NCBI GenBank assembly: GCA_002169115.2
Contig: NHJS02000012.1
Location: 1-15,199 of the forward strand
Direction of reading: 5' to 3'
DNA from: a bacterium TMED221
Lineage (GTDB): Bacteria; Actinomycetota; Acidimicrobiia; Actinomarinales; Actinomarinaceae
Length of the DNA stretch: 15,199 nt
The position numbers and the translations under genes are program-made. The notes below the pieces were generated by a model. It did not search any database. It was not told the origin of the DNA and was given only the letters and a program-made list of their open reading frames with translations. Each line of letters opens with the position of its first letter. The stretch's first letter is position 1. Below are positions 1 to 7,401 of the stretch, in pieces.

Positions 1-491
1 CGGGAAGCTTGCTCTTGACCAAGAAAACAACCCTTATTAAAGTCAACCATAAAATCCAACCATTTAGTCTCATTTGGGAGGAGACCATCAAGGGTTATTT
101 CTGGTAAAGGTAACTCTAGTATTAAGGACAGATCAGCCCAGTCGATAATATTTTTTTGATCTAAATTCTCAATAAATTTAAAATTATCATCTTGCAATAC
201 AAGACCCAAATATTTTTCATCTTTAATAATCTCAAGAGAACATTTAGTTCTGATTTTATAAAAATCTAAAGTTTCTTTGATGCGGGTGAGCTCTTGTTCG
301 CTCTGGTATATAAATAATTTATCGTTAACTCTTTTAATAACAAACCAGTGATTAACTTTTCCGTCTGGTTTAAGTAGAAACGATGTTTTAAATATATTGA
401 CCATAGGATCTATAGAGATCAAGGATTCAATAAATTTAATTGCATCATCTCCTTCTATTTTTAAAGAGTGGGTACTTATTACTGTGTTCAT
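1..491 (-). CDS. ygfZ: Folate-binding protein YgfZ (GcvT-like), N-terminal part, cut by window edge
   Basis: The ATG is at 491 on the minus strand and 163 codons stay open to the window edge, so the C-terminal part lies outside. The decisive evidence is the motif NKGCFLGQE at residues 152-160, which matches the YgfZ signature KGC(Y/F)xGQE with its conserved Cys (C155). The preceding part is compatible with a GcvT-like folate-binding fold. YgfZ proteins use tetrahydrofolate and help keep some Fe-S enzymes, such as MiaB-type radical SAM proteins, active. The stop of ccdA lies 2 bases upstream and nth precedes that, so the three probably form one transcript. There is no Shine-Dalgarno sequence before the ATG, but TACAAT ends exactly 7 bases upstream. 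The family call is firm; the exact role in this organism is inferred. Confidence 0.85.
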   Translation of the reverse strand, partial: MNTVISTHSLKIEGDDAIKFIESLISIDPMVNIFKTSFLLKPDGKVNHWFVIKRVNDKLFIYQSEQELTRIKETLDFYKIRTKCSLEIIKDEKYLGLVLQDDNFKFIENLDQKNIIDWADLSLILELPLPEITLDGLLPNETKWLDFMVDFNKGCFLGQEQAS

Positions 492-493
492 AA

Positions 494-1201
494 TTAAATT
501 GTACTCAACCAATCAAGGTTCATGAAAATAAGAAGATCTTGAAACAACGACGCCAAAATATACATTTTATCGGTAAATATCAAAAGACCGATAGAGATTA
601 AAACTAAACCAGATATTTTTGAGGAATATTTTTGGAATGCAGTAAATATCTTATTTTTAAAACTAAATTTTCCTGATAAAACAGAGATGAGGATAAATGG
701 AATAGATAGACCTAACGAGAAGCTAATCAATAAGCCTACACCCCTATATAGAGTTGCGGAATTTGAAGTTAAAGTTAACAGAGCCCCCAATACAGGTCCA
801 ATACATGGAGTGAAGCCAAAAGCAAAAGTTAAACCTAAAACAAAATTCTTAAATGTTGAATATTTTTTTATATCAACATAGTTTGCTGAGTAAAAGTATC
901 TCATGTTAAATGTAGGAAAAAGTAATAACAACCCAAAGCATATTATTATTAGTCCGCTGACCATACCAAGTGTCGAGGAATTTCTCGTGAAGAAAGATCC
1001 TACTGAGGATGCTATGGCAGCCAGAGATATGAAAACTATTGAAAACCCTAAACAAAATTCTAACGAACCTCTAAACCTATTTTGTATTGTGTTCTCAGCC
1101 CCTGAAAATATAGTGAGGTATCCGGGTACTAACGGTAACACACAAGGTGAGAAAAAAGATAGCATTCCAAAAACAAACGATAGAAAAATATTTACTTCCA
1201 T
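494..1201 (-). CDS. ccdA: CcdA / DsbD-type transmembrane thiol-disulfide transporter
   Basis: This 235-residue protein is almost entirely hydrophobic, with about six membrane helices. Two Pro-Cys signatures mark the two halves: SPCVLPLVPGYL at residues 18-29 (C20) and FTPCIGP at 130-136 (C133). In CcdA/DsbD these two membrane cysteines form the redox pair that passes electrons from cytoplasmic thioredoxin to extracytoplasmic partners, serving cytochrome c maturation or disulfide reduction. Length and motifs match stand-alone CcdA rather than full DsbD, since there is no periplasmic or thioredoxin domain. The gene lies 19 bases after nth and 2 bases before ygfZ. No cytochrome c maturation partner (ResB, CcmG-like thioredoxin) is in the window, so the acceptor is unknown. 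There is no Shine-Dalgarno sequence; a -10 box fits a leaderless start. Confidence 0.9.
   Translation of the reverse strand: MEVNIFLSFVFGMLSFFSPCVLPLVPGYLTIFSGAENTIQNRFRGSLEFCLGFSIVFISLAAIASSVGSFFTRNSSTLGMVSGLIIICFGLLLLFPTFNMRYFYSANYVDIKKYSTFKNFVLGLTFAFGFTPCIGPVLGALLTLTSNSATLYRGVGLLISFSLGLSIPFILISVLSGKFSFKNKIFTAFQKYSSKISGLVLISIGLLIFTDKMYILASLFQDLLIFMNLDWLSTI
498..503 (-). promoter_or_regulatory. Possible leaderless -10 box for ygfZ
   Basis: Read on the minus strand this is TACAAT, five of six matches to TATAAT, at -12 to -7 from the ygfZ ATG, inside the 3' end of ccdA. Transcription would start at or next to the A of the ATG. No purine-rich ribosome site lies upstream. The position matches the boxes of ccdA, nth, dnaE and the 69-residue gene, which raises confidence above that of a lone AT-rich hexamer. 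Confidence 0.4.
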
Positions 1202-1207
1202 AGATTA

Positions 1208-1213
1208 AATATA
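1208..1213 (-). promoter_or_regulatory. Possible leaderless -10 box for ccdA
   Basis: The minus strand reads TATATT, five of six matches to TATAAT, at -12 to -7 from the ccdA ATG. It lies in the 19-base gap after nth. No ribosome-binding sequence is visible. The gap is a run of alternating A and T, so chance similarity is possible; the exact spacing is what suggests function. Confidence 0.4.
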
Positions 1214-1220
1214 TATATGA

Positions 1221-1868
1221 TTAGGTATTAAGAGATAAATAGTACTTACAAGAATTGTGAAAATCACAAACTTCACATAGTGGTTTTTTTGCATCACAAA
1301 TGTCTCTTCCAAATTGCACAAAACTCATTGAAAGATATCGCCAAAAGTCTTTAGGAAAAAGCAACTTTAATTCTTTTTCAGTTTGGATTGGATCGTGTCT
1401 TTTAGTTGAAAGTCCAAGTCTGTGGGACACCCTCAGTACATGGGTATCCACAGCTATAGTTGGGTGATCAAATGTTTCTGCAAGAAAAACTGAGGCTGTT
1501 TTTCTTCCAACGCCAGGGAGTTTTACAAGCTCTTCAATTGTCTTAGGAATCCTTGAATTATATTCTTTTACAAGTATTTTGGATAATGCATGTATGTTCT
1601 TAGATTTAACTTTATAAAAACCTGTAGAGAATACAAGTCTTTCAATACTTTTTAATTTTGCAGATGCCAATGATTTCGCATTTGGATATTCCTTAAACAG
1701 CCCTTTAGTAGCTTTATTTACATTTTCATCTGTCGTTTGAGCTGAAAGGACAATCGAAACAAGTAACTGAAACTGCGTTCTGTATTTGAGAATTGTTTTG
1801 ATATCAGAGTATTCTTTACGAAGATATGCATGAAATTTTTCAGCTAGTTGATTTAATTCATTGCTCAT
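1221..1868 (-). CDS. nth: Endonuclease III, DNA glycosylase/AP lyase
   Basis: The 215-residue protein has every landmark of endonuclease III, which removes oxidised pyrimidines and cuts abasic sites in base excision repair. The helix-hairpin-helix LPGVGRKTASVFL (117-129) carries the catalytic lysine K123. The catalytic aspartate D141 lies in VDTHVLR. Cysteines 191, 198, 201 and 207 give the C-x6-C-x2-C-x5-C pattern of the 4Fe-4S cluster. The length is normal (E. coli Nth is 211). The gene is divergent from the EamA transporter with a 40-base gap, and is followed 19 bases later by ccdA. The start has no Shine-Dalgarno sequence but a well-placed -10 box. The downstream ygfZ, an Fe-S maintenance gene, gives a loose functional link to this Fe-S enzyme, which is inference only. 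Confidence 0.96.
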   Translation of the reverse strand: MSNELNQLAEKFHAYLRKEYSDIKTILKYRTQFQLLVSIVLSAQTTDENVNKATKGLFKEYPNAKSLASAKLKSIERLVFSTGFYKVKSKNIHALSKILVKEYNSRIPKTIEELVKLPGVGRKTASVFLAETFDHPTIAVDTHVLRVSHRLGLSTKRHDPIQTEKELKLLFPKDFWRYLSMSFVQFGRDICDAKKPLCEVCDFHNSCKYYLSLNT

Positions 1869-1874
1869 ATGTCT

Positions 1875-1880
1875 ATTTTA
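1875..1880 (-). promoter_or_regulatory. Possible leaderless -10 box for nth
   Basis: The minus strand reads TAAAAT, five of six matches to TATAAT, at -12 to -7 from the nth ATG. It lies in the 40-base divergent gap with the EamA transporter gene. On the plus strand the same gap holds TATATT at 1886-1891, which could start an mRNA with a leader of about 11 bases for the transporter. No convincing -35 hexamer is seen for either. Confidence 0.4.
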
Positions 1881-1908
1881 ATCTGTATATTAATCTTCAT
1901 TAGACTGC

Positions 1909-2736
1909 ATGATTAAAAATAAAAAAACATTGGCTGTTTCTTCACTAATACTCTCTGCCTTATTTTTTGGTGGAACATTCATAGTCGTTAAAAATTTACT
2001 TGATGATTTTTCCCCTATAAATATTGTTTTTTTAAGATATGCAATAGCCTCATTACTATTTTTGTTAACTGGAGGTATTCCAACTAAAAAAACGATAAAA
2101 CCTGGAATTTTAATGGGACTATTTCTTTGGATTGGGTATGTAACCCAAACTCAAGGTTTACTTACAACATCAACAATAAATTCAGGAGTTGTAACAGGGT
2201 TTTATATTGTACTTACTCCAATTTTTTCAAAAATTATAAATAAAACTAATCTTTCACCAAGAAGTTATATTTTTTCATTAACAGGTTTTACCGGAATATT
2301 TCTTATAGCTAGTAATAGTTATGATCAATTATTTGGTAACCTCTTTACGCTTGTGTGTGCCACCGGATATGCATTACATATTGTTATGGTCGAAAGGTAT
2401 ATAAAAAATCAAAATATCTCACAGTTAATGTTTGTTCAATCATTTGTAGGTGCTGCACTTTGTCTACCTTTTATAAACCCTTCGCAGTTTAGTTTCAAAA
2501 TAGAATACGTTTTACCAATTTTGTTCTTGGGATTCATAGTTAACTTTGCCGCATTTTATTTGCAACTATTTGGTCAAAAAGAGGTAAATGCTGCAACCGC
2601 TGCATTACTACTAAGCTTGGAGGCAATCTTTGCCTTAATTATAGGAATACTATACGTAGGTGAAATATTGAACTTTACTAATTGGGCAGGTGTATTTCTG
2701 GTATTGTTATCTATTTTTCTTGTTATTAGAGAATAG
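1909..2736 (+). CDS. EamA/DMT-superfamily membrane transporter
   Basis: The 275-residue protein has about ten hydrophobic helices in two homologous halves of five, roughly residues 10-137 and 143-274, which is the two-EamA-domain layout of the drug/metabolite transporter superfamily. Typical pieces are FLRYAIASLLFLL in the first half and, near the C-terminus, ALLLSLEAIFALIIGILYVGE. Members move metabolites, amino acids or drugs across the cytoplasmic membrane; the substrate cannot be read from the sequence. The gene stands alone on the plus strand, divergent from nth. Its last 11 bases overlap the end of the convergent small membrane-protein gene. No Shine-Dalgarno sequence precedes the ATG. 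The family call is strong and the substrate is unknown. Confidence 0.88.
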   Translation: MIKNKKTLAVSSLILSALFFGGTFIVVKNLLDDFSPINIVFLRYAIASLLFLLTGGIPTKKTIKPGILMGLFLWIGYVTQTQGLLTTSTINSGVVTGFYIVLTPIFSKIINKTNLSPRSYIFSLTGFTGIFLIASNSYDQLFGNLFTLVCATGYALHIVMVERYIKNQNISQLMFVQSFVGAALCLPFINPSQFSFKIEYVLPILFLGFIVNFAAFYLQLFGQKEVNAATAALLLSLEAIFALIIGILYVGEILNFTNWAGVFLVLLSIFLVIRE

Positions 2737-2989
2737 AATTTTTACTTTGAAGAGAATTCATATATTTCATTATTAGCCTCAACAGCAAAACAAGAAGAAA
2801 GAAAATACCTATCAAATAAATAAGAAGTTTTGGACCTTCTGACACCGGAATAACGCAAGTTACTAAATCATTACATAAGCCAAAACCATCCCCACCTGAG
2901 GCAATATTAAATACAATTAGGAGTGGGTATGCAAGAATTAGAATTAATGAAACTAAAATGAGAAAAACAATTATTCGTAATAAAAACAT
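2726..2989 (-). CDS. Small two-helix membrane protein of unknown function
   Basis: I do not recognise this 87-residue protein. It has two strongly hydrophobic segments (about residues 4-28 and 53-74) joined by a glycine-rich loop, GGDGFGLCNDLVTC, with cysteines at 39 and 45. A short polar tail follows the second helix and contains basic residues around 71-83. An Arg near the N-terminus and a basic C-terminal tail suggest both ends are cytoplasmic and the two-cysteine loop outside, where a disulfide could form. It is divergent from thyX (29-base gap) and its 3' end overlaps the EamA transporter gene by 11 bases. It fills the space between two real genes with good start and stop placement, which supports it being genuine. 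TAAAAT lies 9 bases before the ATG as a possible -10 box. Confidence 0.6.
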   Translation of the reverse strand: MFLLRIIVFLILVSLILILAYPLLIVFNIASGGDGFGLCNDLVTCVIPVSEGPKLLIYLIGIFFLLVLLLRLIMKYMNSLQSKNSIL

Positions 2990-3005
2990 ATTTTTTTTAT
3001 TTTAA

Positions 3006-3011
3006 TATAGT
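3006..3011 (+). promoter_or_regulatory. Possible leaderless -10 box for thyX
   Basis: TATAGT, five of six matches to TATAAT, ends 8 bases before the thyX ATG with no ribosome-binding sequence between. That predicts an mRNA beginning at or one base before the A of the ATG. It sits in the 29-base gap shared with the divergent small membrane-protein gene. Confidence 0.4.
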
Positions 3012-3018
3012 TACATAA

Positions 3019-3681
3019 ATGAAGGTTAAATTAATAAGTTATTCCAAGCCGACTGAAGAATTCTATTCAGATGGTATTACAGATGCTCAGGAATTGGTTG
3101 CTTTTTGTGCAAGGGTTTCAAATCCATCAAATCAGCTAAATACACAAACCAGCGAGAAACTTATTAATTATTTAATTAAAAATGCACATTGGTCCCCACT
3201 TGAAATGGTTAGCGCTTGTTTGGAAATAGAGACAACGCGTGACATAGCTAGGCAGATTTTAAGACATAGGTCATTTAGTTTTCAGGAGTTCAGCCAAAGG
3301 TACGCAAACCCCGTTAAGGATTTGGAATTTAAAATTCGAGAAGCAAGACTACAGGATGATAAAAATAGACAAAATTCTGTTGAAACCGAGAATGAAGAAA
3401 TTATATCCAAATGGAATGAACTACAAGAGGAAGTAATCGAAACTTCAAAGAATGCCTACAACTGGGCTATTGAAGCTGGTATTGCTAAAGAACAAGCTAG
3501 ATCTGTTTTGCCAGAAGGTAATACAGTTAGCAGATTGTATATGAATGGAACATTAAGAAGTTGGATACATTATATTCAACTGAGAGCAAGTAATGGTACT
3601 CAAAAAGAACATATGGAAATTGCAAAAGCATGCGCAGAAGTTATAAATAAAATATTTCCGATGGGTAAAGATTTAAACTAA
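3019..3681 (+). CDS. thyX: Flavin-dependent thymidylate synthase ThyX
   Basis: ThyX makes dTMP from dUMP using methylenetetrahydrofolate, FAD and NAD(P)H, replacing ThyA. The diagnostic ThyX motif RHRx7S is intact: RHR at 82-84 and Ser92 in RHRSFSFQEFSQRY. Further family pieces are EQARSVLPEG (158-167), including the conserved Arg161, and the C-terminal stretch QLRASNGTQKEHME (187-200), equivalent to the usual LR...AQ.EI block. The length of 220 is slightly short of the 230-250 usual for actinobacterial ThyX. The gene is the only one on its strand here. Its stop overlaps the end of the convergent 69-residue gene by 4 bases. The start choice is supported by the N-terminal match to ThyX (VKLISYS) and by a -10 box directly upstream. 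No thyA is in the window. Confidence 0.96.
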   Translation: MKVKLISYSKPTEEFYSDGITDAQELVAFCARVSNPSNQLNTQTSEKLINYLIKNAHWSPLEMVSACLEIETTRDIARQILRHRSFSFQEFSQRYANPVKDLEFKIREARLQDDKNRQNSVETENEEIISKWNELQEEVIETSKNAYNWAIEAGIAKEQARSVLPEGNTVSRLYMNGTLRSWIHYIQLRASNGTQKEHMEIAKACAEVINKIFPMGKDLN

Positions 3682-3887
3682 GAATCTAGTTTGTATTTAA
3701 AAACTAAATAATCTTCTGTGATTTCAAATTCTGAATCAGAAATTATCATATAATCTTGATAATCCTTTTCAGCTTGTTTTATAAAGGCTAATCTTTCATC
3801 TCCTCCAATTGGTGGCATAGGACGATTCTTTACAGCCTCGGCTCTTTCTTTAAATCGATTTTGAAATTCTTCAATGTTAAATGTCAT
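3678..3887 (-). CDS. Conserved-looking 69-residue acidic protein downstream of dnaE, unknown function
   Basis: No family name can be given. The protein begins with a charged, probably helical stretch (residues 4-21, FNIEEFQNRFKERAEAVK), then a Pro/Gly turn (PMPPIGGDER), a second helix (about 31-47), and an end with alternating hydrophobic residues (54-67) suggestive of a beta-strand or hairpin. It has no cysteines, no membrane segment and no signal peptide, so it should be cytosolic. It starts 13 bases after the dnaE stop on the same strand, but a -10 box ends 7 bases before its ATG, so it may also be transcribed alone. Its last 4 bases overlap the thyX stop. The designed-looking amino-acid pattern and tight placement argue that it is real. 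Confidence 0.7.
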   Translation of the reverse strand: MTFNIEEFQNRFKERAEAVKNRPMPPIGGDERLAFIKQAEKDYQDYMIISDSEFEITEDYLVFKYKLDS

Positions 3888-3893
3888 AATTTA

Positions 3894-3899
3894 ATATTA
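3894..3899 (-). promoter_or_regulatory. Possible leaderless -10 box for the 69-residue gene
   Basis: The minus strand reads TAATAT at -12 to -7 from the ATG, within the 13-base gap after dnaE. It is the same hexamer at the same distance as at dnaE itself. No ribosome-binding sequence is present between the dnaE stop and the ATG. Confidence 0.4.
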
Positions 3900-3900
3900 A

Positions 3901-6900
3901 TTAATTTTTCAATAATGTGTTAATTTCATTTCTTAACTGCGTTGTTTTTTTAACTTTTATATTTTTTAATTCAAGAAGCTTCACTCCTTCTTGGTTATTG
4001 ACTTCCAATTCAACTTTTGATCCTCCTGGATGCCTTTCCAATAATTCTTTTAATAAGATTAAATTTTTCTTATCCATAATTTCTTCCTGTACTGAAATCT
4101 TCAATGGTGTAATATCTAAATCAGTCAATAATTTCGATGGTTCTATTAGTTCGAAATCTCTAGCTCTAATATTATTTTCAGTTCCTCCAACATATGTACC
4201 AGAAACTTTCAGATACAATTCACCATCTAGCTGAGCATTATATTTTTCTACAAGTTTGTTAAAAACAAGAACACCTAGGGAGCCAGTAGATTCTTGAAGG
4301 TCAAATTGAATCCACGCATTTCCTCTTCTTGATACCCTTTTTTGAACATTGGATACTAAGCCAGTTATGGCAACATTGACTTCTTCGTCTTCTTCTATAT
4401 CCATAAGCTCAATAATGGAATGGGTGGATTCAGATCTAAATATCTCTCCATACCCTTCTAAGGGATCCTCACTAACAAAAAACCCTAACATTTCTCTTTC
4501 TCTGTCAAGGAGTTCCTTTTTTTCCCATTCAACATTTTTTATAGTTGTGAGTTCGCTTGTTTGTTCATCAAAGTCAAAGAGTGATGCTTGAGAGTTGTCT
4601 TTTTCTTTCTTCAAACCTTTAGCATCTTCTATAAGGTCAATTATTGATTCGTATAAACCTCTTCTAGGTAATCCAAACTGATCAAAAGCTCCGCCTTGAA
4701 TCATGGCTTCGACTCCCCTTTTGTTTAAAGATCTGGAATCTGTACGTGCTAAAAAATCCTGTACTGTCTCGTATTTTCCACTCTCCCTTTCTGCTACAAT
4801 TTTTTCCGCTGTTATATCCCCGACATTTCTAATCGCTGACAAGCCAAACAAAATTTCTCCATTGGCGACAGAAAAATCTTCAATACTTAAATTAATGTCA
4901 GGGGTTTTCACATTTACTCCAAGCTCCCTAGCTTCAGCAAGAAATATAGCGGTTCTATCCTTATCTCTCTTAACAGCAGTTAAACATGCTGATAGATACT
5001 CTGCAGGGTGATTTGCTTTGAGAAAGGCCGTTTGATAAGCAATAAGAGCATAAGGAACTGAGTGACTCTTGTTAAATCCATACCCAGCAAAGAATGCTAT
5101 TTGATCGAAGAGTTCGATTGAAAACTGTTCTGAATAACCATTACTAATAGCTCCATCAGTAAATTTTTTTCTTTGTTGCTCCATAACTTTTGGTATTTTC
5201 TTACCCATTGCCTTTCGGAGATCATCAGCTTCGTCTAACTGGAATGCTGAGATTTTTTGAGCAATTTGCATAACTTGTTCTTGATATAAAATTACTCCAT
5301 ATGTTTCTTCTAATATCTCTTTGAGATCTGTATGTAAAAACTCTATCTCTTTTTTACCTGTGGCCCTATCCGCAAATTCAATATGCATATTTGCACCCAA
5401 AGGTCCGGGCCTTATTAAAGCAACTAAAGCAACAATTTCTTCAAACCTAGTAGGTTTCAAGCTTCTTGAAGTAATTTGAGCTATTCTACTCTCAAGTTGG
5501 AAAACTCCAATCATGCGTCCTGTTGAAAATAATTCAAATGTTTTTTTGTCATCTAGTGGTATTTCGTCAATATTAAAATCTTCATTATTAATAAGTTCAA
5601 CAGTTCTATCAATAATTGAAAGATTCCTAAGACCTAAAAAATCCATTTTTAACAACCCAAGTTGTTCTACAGTGTGCATTTCAAACTGAGTTACTAACTC
5701 TGCATCTTTTCCTTTTTTTTGTACCGGTAAATAATTTGTGATAGCTTCTGGAGATATGACTACAGCGGCAGCATGGATTCCATCTTGTCTTCTTAAGCCC
5801 TCGAGCCCTAGTGCTATATCAATTATTCTTTTGACCTCTTCATCATTTTTATATTGATTTCTTAATTCAGATGATGCAGTATAAAACTCTTTACTGTAGC
5901 CACTATTATTTTCCTCATCTAACTGCAAACATTCACTCAGTGTTGCAGTGTTTCCTAATATCATAGGTGGCATAAGTTTTGCAACCTTGTCTCCTGCTGA
6001 AAATGGAAGACCTAATACTCTCGATGCATCGCGAATAGCTTGTTTTGCTTTAATAGTTGCAAAAGTAACTATATGAGCAACTTTATCTTCTCCATATTTG
6101 CCAATAACATAATCGATAACATCTTTTCGATAACGTTCATCAATATCCATATCAATATCAGGTAATTCTTTACGGCCTTTATTGAGGAACCTTTCAAAGA
6201 GCAACCCATATTTTAATGGCTCTATTCCTGTTATCCCAAGACAATATGAAACAATAGATCCTGCAGCAGAACCCCTTCCTGCACCAGTTCTGATATTGTT
6301 TTCTTTTGCATACTGAATAAGATCTCCAACGATTAAAAAATAAGAAGCAAATCCCATAGAATTAATAACTTCAAGCTCATACTCTATTCGTTCAGTAATC
6401 TCATCAGTTAATTCTTGGTATACAGACTTTGCACCTTCGTAGACAAGATTTTTAAGATATTCTTCAACGGTTAAGTTTGGATTCTCGATAGGAAAAGCTG
6501 GGAGATAATACTTCCCAGATTCAAAATTATATTCAACTCTATCAGCTATTTCCAAAGTGTTGTCACAAGCACCTGGGTACTCCGAGTCGTTAAAAAGTGT
6601 TCTCATCTCCTCCGAAGATTTAACATAGTATCCCTCTCCTTCAAACTTAAATCTCGAATCGTCCTCAATAGTGGCGTTAGTCTGTACGCAAAGCAACGCA
6701 TCATGAGCAGAGGAATCTTCAGGGTTTACATAGTGTGAATCATTTGTTGCAACTAATGGAGCTGCAAGCTCATTTGATATTTTTAATAGATCTGGAAGTA
6801 TTGTCTCTTGTTGTTTAATCCCATGGTTATGAAGTTCTATATAAAAATTTTCTTTGCCATAAATGCTTTGATACAACTCTGCCTTATCAAGGGCTTTCTG

Positions 6901-7395
6901 ATAGCTTCTTTCACCTTGATTGTTACCCTCTTCTATTGAGCCGTCTGGAGCCAAATGCTGGGCAACCTCTCCTCCAAGGCATCCAGATAAAGCTATGATA
7001 CCTTTTGAATGGTTTCTTAATAATTCATAATCAAGCCTGGGCTTGTAGTAATAACCCTCTGTAAAGGCTTTGCTAGCAAGTTGTACAAGATTCCAGTATC
7101 CTTCATTATTTTCTGCTAAAAGTGTTAAATGGTAACGTTTGTTTTTATTTCTATCTGGTCGGTCAAATCTAGATCCTGTTGTGATGTAGGCTTCATATCC
7201 GATAATGGGTTTTACTCCATTTTTTTTGGCTATGTTATGAAATTCCAAAGCACCATAAAGATTTCCATGGTCAGTAATCGCAGCTGCAGGTTGGTGAAGC
7301 TCTTTTACCCTATCTATGTATGTTTGTATTTTTGCAGCTCCATCCAGCATTGAATACTCAGTGTGGGCATGTAGGTGGACAAAGGATTTACTCAT
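3901..7395 (-). CDS. dnaE: DNA polymerase III alpha subunit, DnaE1 type with intact PHP domain
   Basis: This is the replicative polymerase catalytic subunit, 1164 residues, close to Mycobacterium DnaE1 (1184). Domains in order: PHP domain (about 5-280), polymerase palm, thumb and fingers (about 280-830), helix-hairpin-helix region, OB fold (about 985-1060, from VNVAITGLVSNVQ) and a short C-terminal tail. The catalytic aspartates are D415 and D417 in PDIDMDID, and D585 in LLKMDFLGLR. QASLF at 936-940 fits the beta-clamp binding consensus. All nine PHP metal ligands of active actinobacterial DnaE1 can be matched: H9, H11, D18, H43, E68, H89, C139, D219 and H221. Built-in 3'-5' proofreading is therefore predicted. 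No intein is present. The gene lies 29 bases after the rluD-like gene, with its own -10 box. Confidence 0.98.
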   Translation of the reverse strand: MSKSFVHLHAHTEYSMLDGAAKIQTYIDRVKELHQPAAAITDHGNLYGALEFHNIAKKNGVKPIIGYEAYITTGSRFDRPDRNKNKRYHLTLLAENNEGYWNLVQLASKAFTEGYYYKPRLDYELLRNHSKGIIALSGCLGGEVAQHLAPDGSIEEGNNQGERSYQKALDKAELYQSIYGKENFYIELHNHGIKQQETILPDLLKISNELAAPLVATNDSHYVNPEDSSAHDALLCVQTNATIEDDSRFKFEGEGYYVKSSEEMRTLFNDSEYPGACDNTLEIADRVEYNFESGKYYLPAFPIENPNLTVEEYLKNLVYEGAKSVYQELTDEITERIEYELEVINSMGFASYFLIVGDLIQYAKENNIRTGAGRGSAAGSIVSYCLGITGIEPLKYGLLFERFLNKGRKELPDIDMDIDERYRKDVIDYVIGKYGEDKVAHIVTFATIKAKQAIRDASRVLGLPFSAGDKVAKLMPPMILGNTATLSECLQLDEENNSGYSKEFYTASSELRNQYKNDEEVKRIIDIALGLEGLRRQDGIHAAAVVISPEAITNYLPVQKKGKDAELVTQFEMHTVEQLGLLKMDFLGLRNLSIIDRTVELINNEDFNIDEIPLDDKKTFELFSTGRMIGVFQLESRIAQITSRSLKPTRFEEIVALVALIRPGPLGANMHIEFADRATGKKEIEFLHTDLKEILEETYGVILYQEQVMQIAQKISAFQLDEADDLRKAMGKKIPKVMEQQRKKFTDGAISNGYSEQFSIELFDQIAFFAGYGFNKSHSVPYALIAYQTAFLKANHPAEYLSACLTAVKRDKDRTAIFLAEARELGVNVKTPDINLSIEDFSVANGEILFGLSAIRNVGDITAEKIVAERESGKYETVQDFLARTDSRSLNKRGVEAMIQGGAFDQFGLPRRGLYESIIDLIEDAKGLKKEKDNSQASLFDFDEQTSELTTIKNVEWEKKELLDREREMLGFFVSEDPLEGYGEIFRSESTHSIIELMDIEEDEEVNVAITGLVSNVQKRVSRRGNAWIQFDLQESTGSLGVLVFNKLVEKYNAQLDGELYLKVSGTYVGGTENNIRARDFELIEPSKLLTDLDITPLKISVQEEIMDKKNLILLKELLERHPGGSKVELEVNNQEGVKLLELKNIKVKKTTQLRNEINTLLKN

Positions 7396-7401
7396 AAAAA
7401 C

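Noticed and set aside
687..1208. Plus-strand open frames opposite ccdA (687-881, 903-1208)
   Set aside because: Complementary to a clear CcdA coding sequence with both Pro-Cys motifs; the translations show no domain-like pattern.
1202..1220. Alternating AT run as a functional repeat or slippage site
   Set aside because: It is about ten bases long in a gap of high A+T content; it is better explained as part of the ccdA -10 region.
2990..3018. Poly-T tract near 2991-3003 as a terminator
   Set aside because: No GC stem precedes it and it lies between divergent gene starts, where a terminator is not expected.
3917..5011. Plus-strand open frames opposite dnaE (3917-4234, 4349-4591, 4703-5011)
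   Set aside because: They lie entirely within dnaE, are rich in Ser and other residues typical of antisense frames, match no family and have no start signals.
3901..7395. Intein or frameshift in dnaE
   Set aside because: The frame is continuous, domain order and catalytic motifs are regular, and the length equals that of intein-free homologs.
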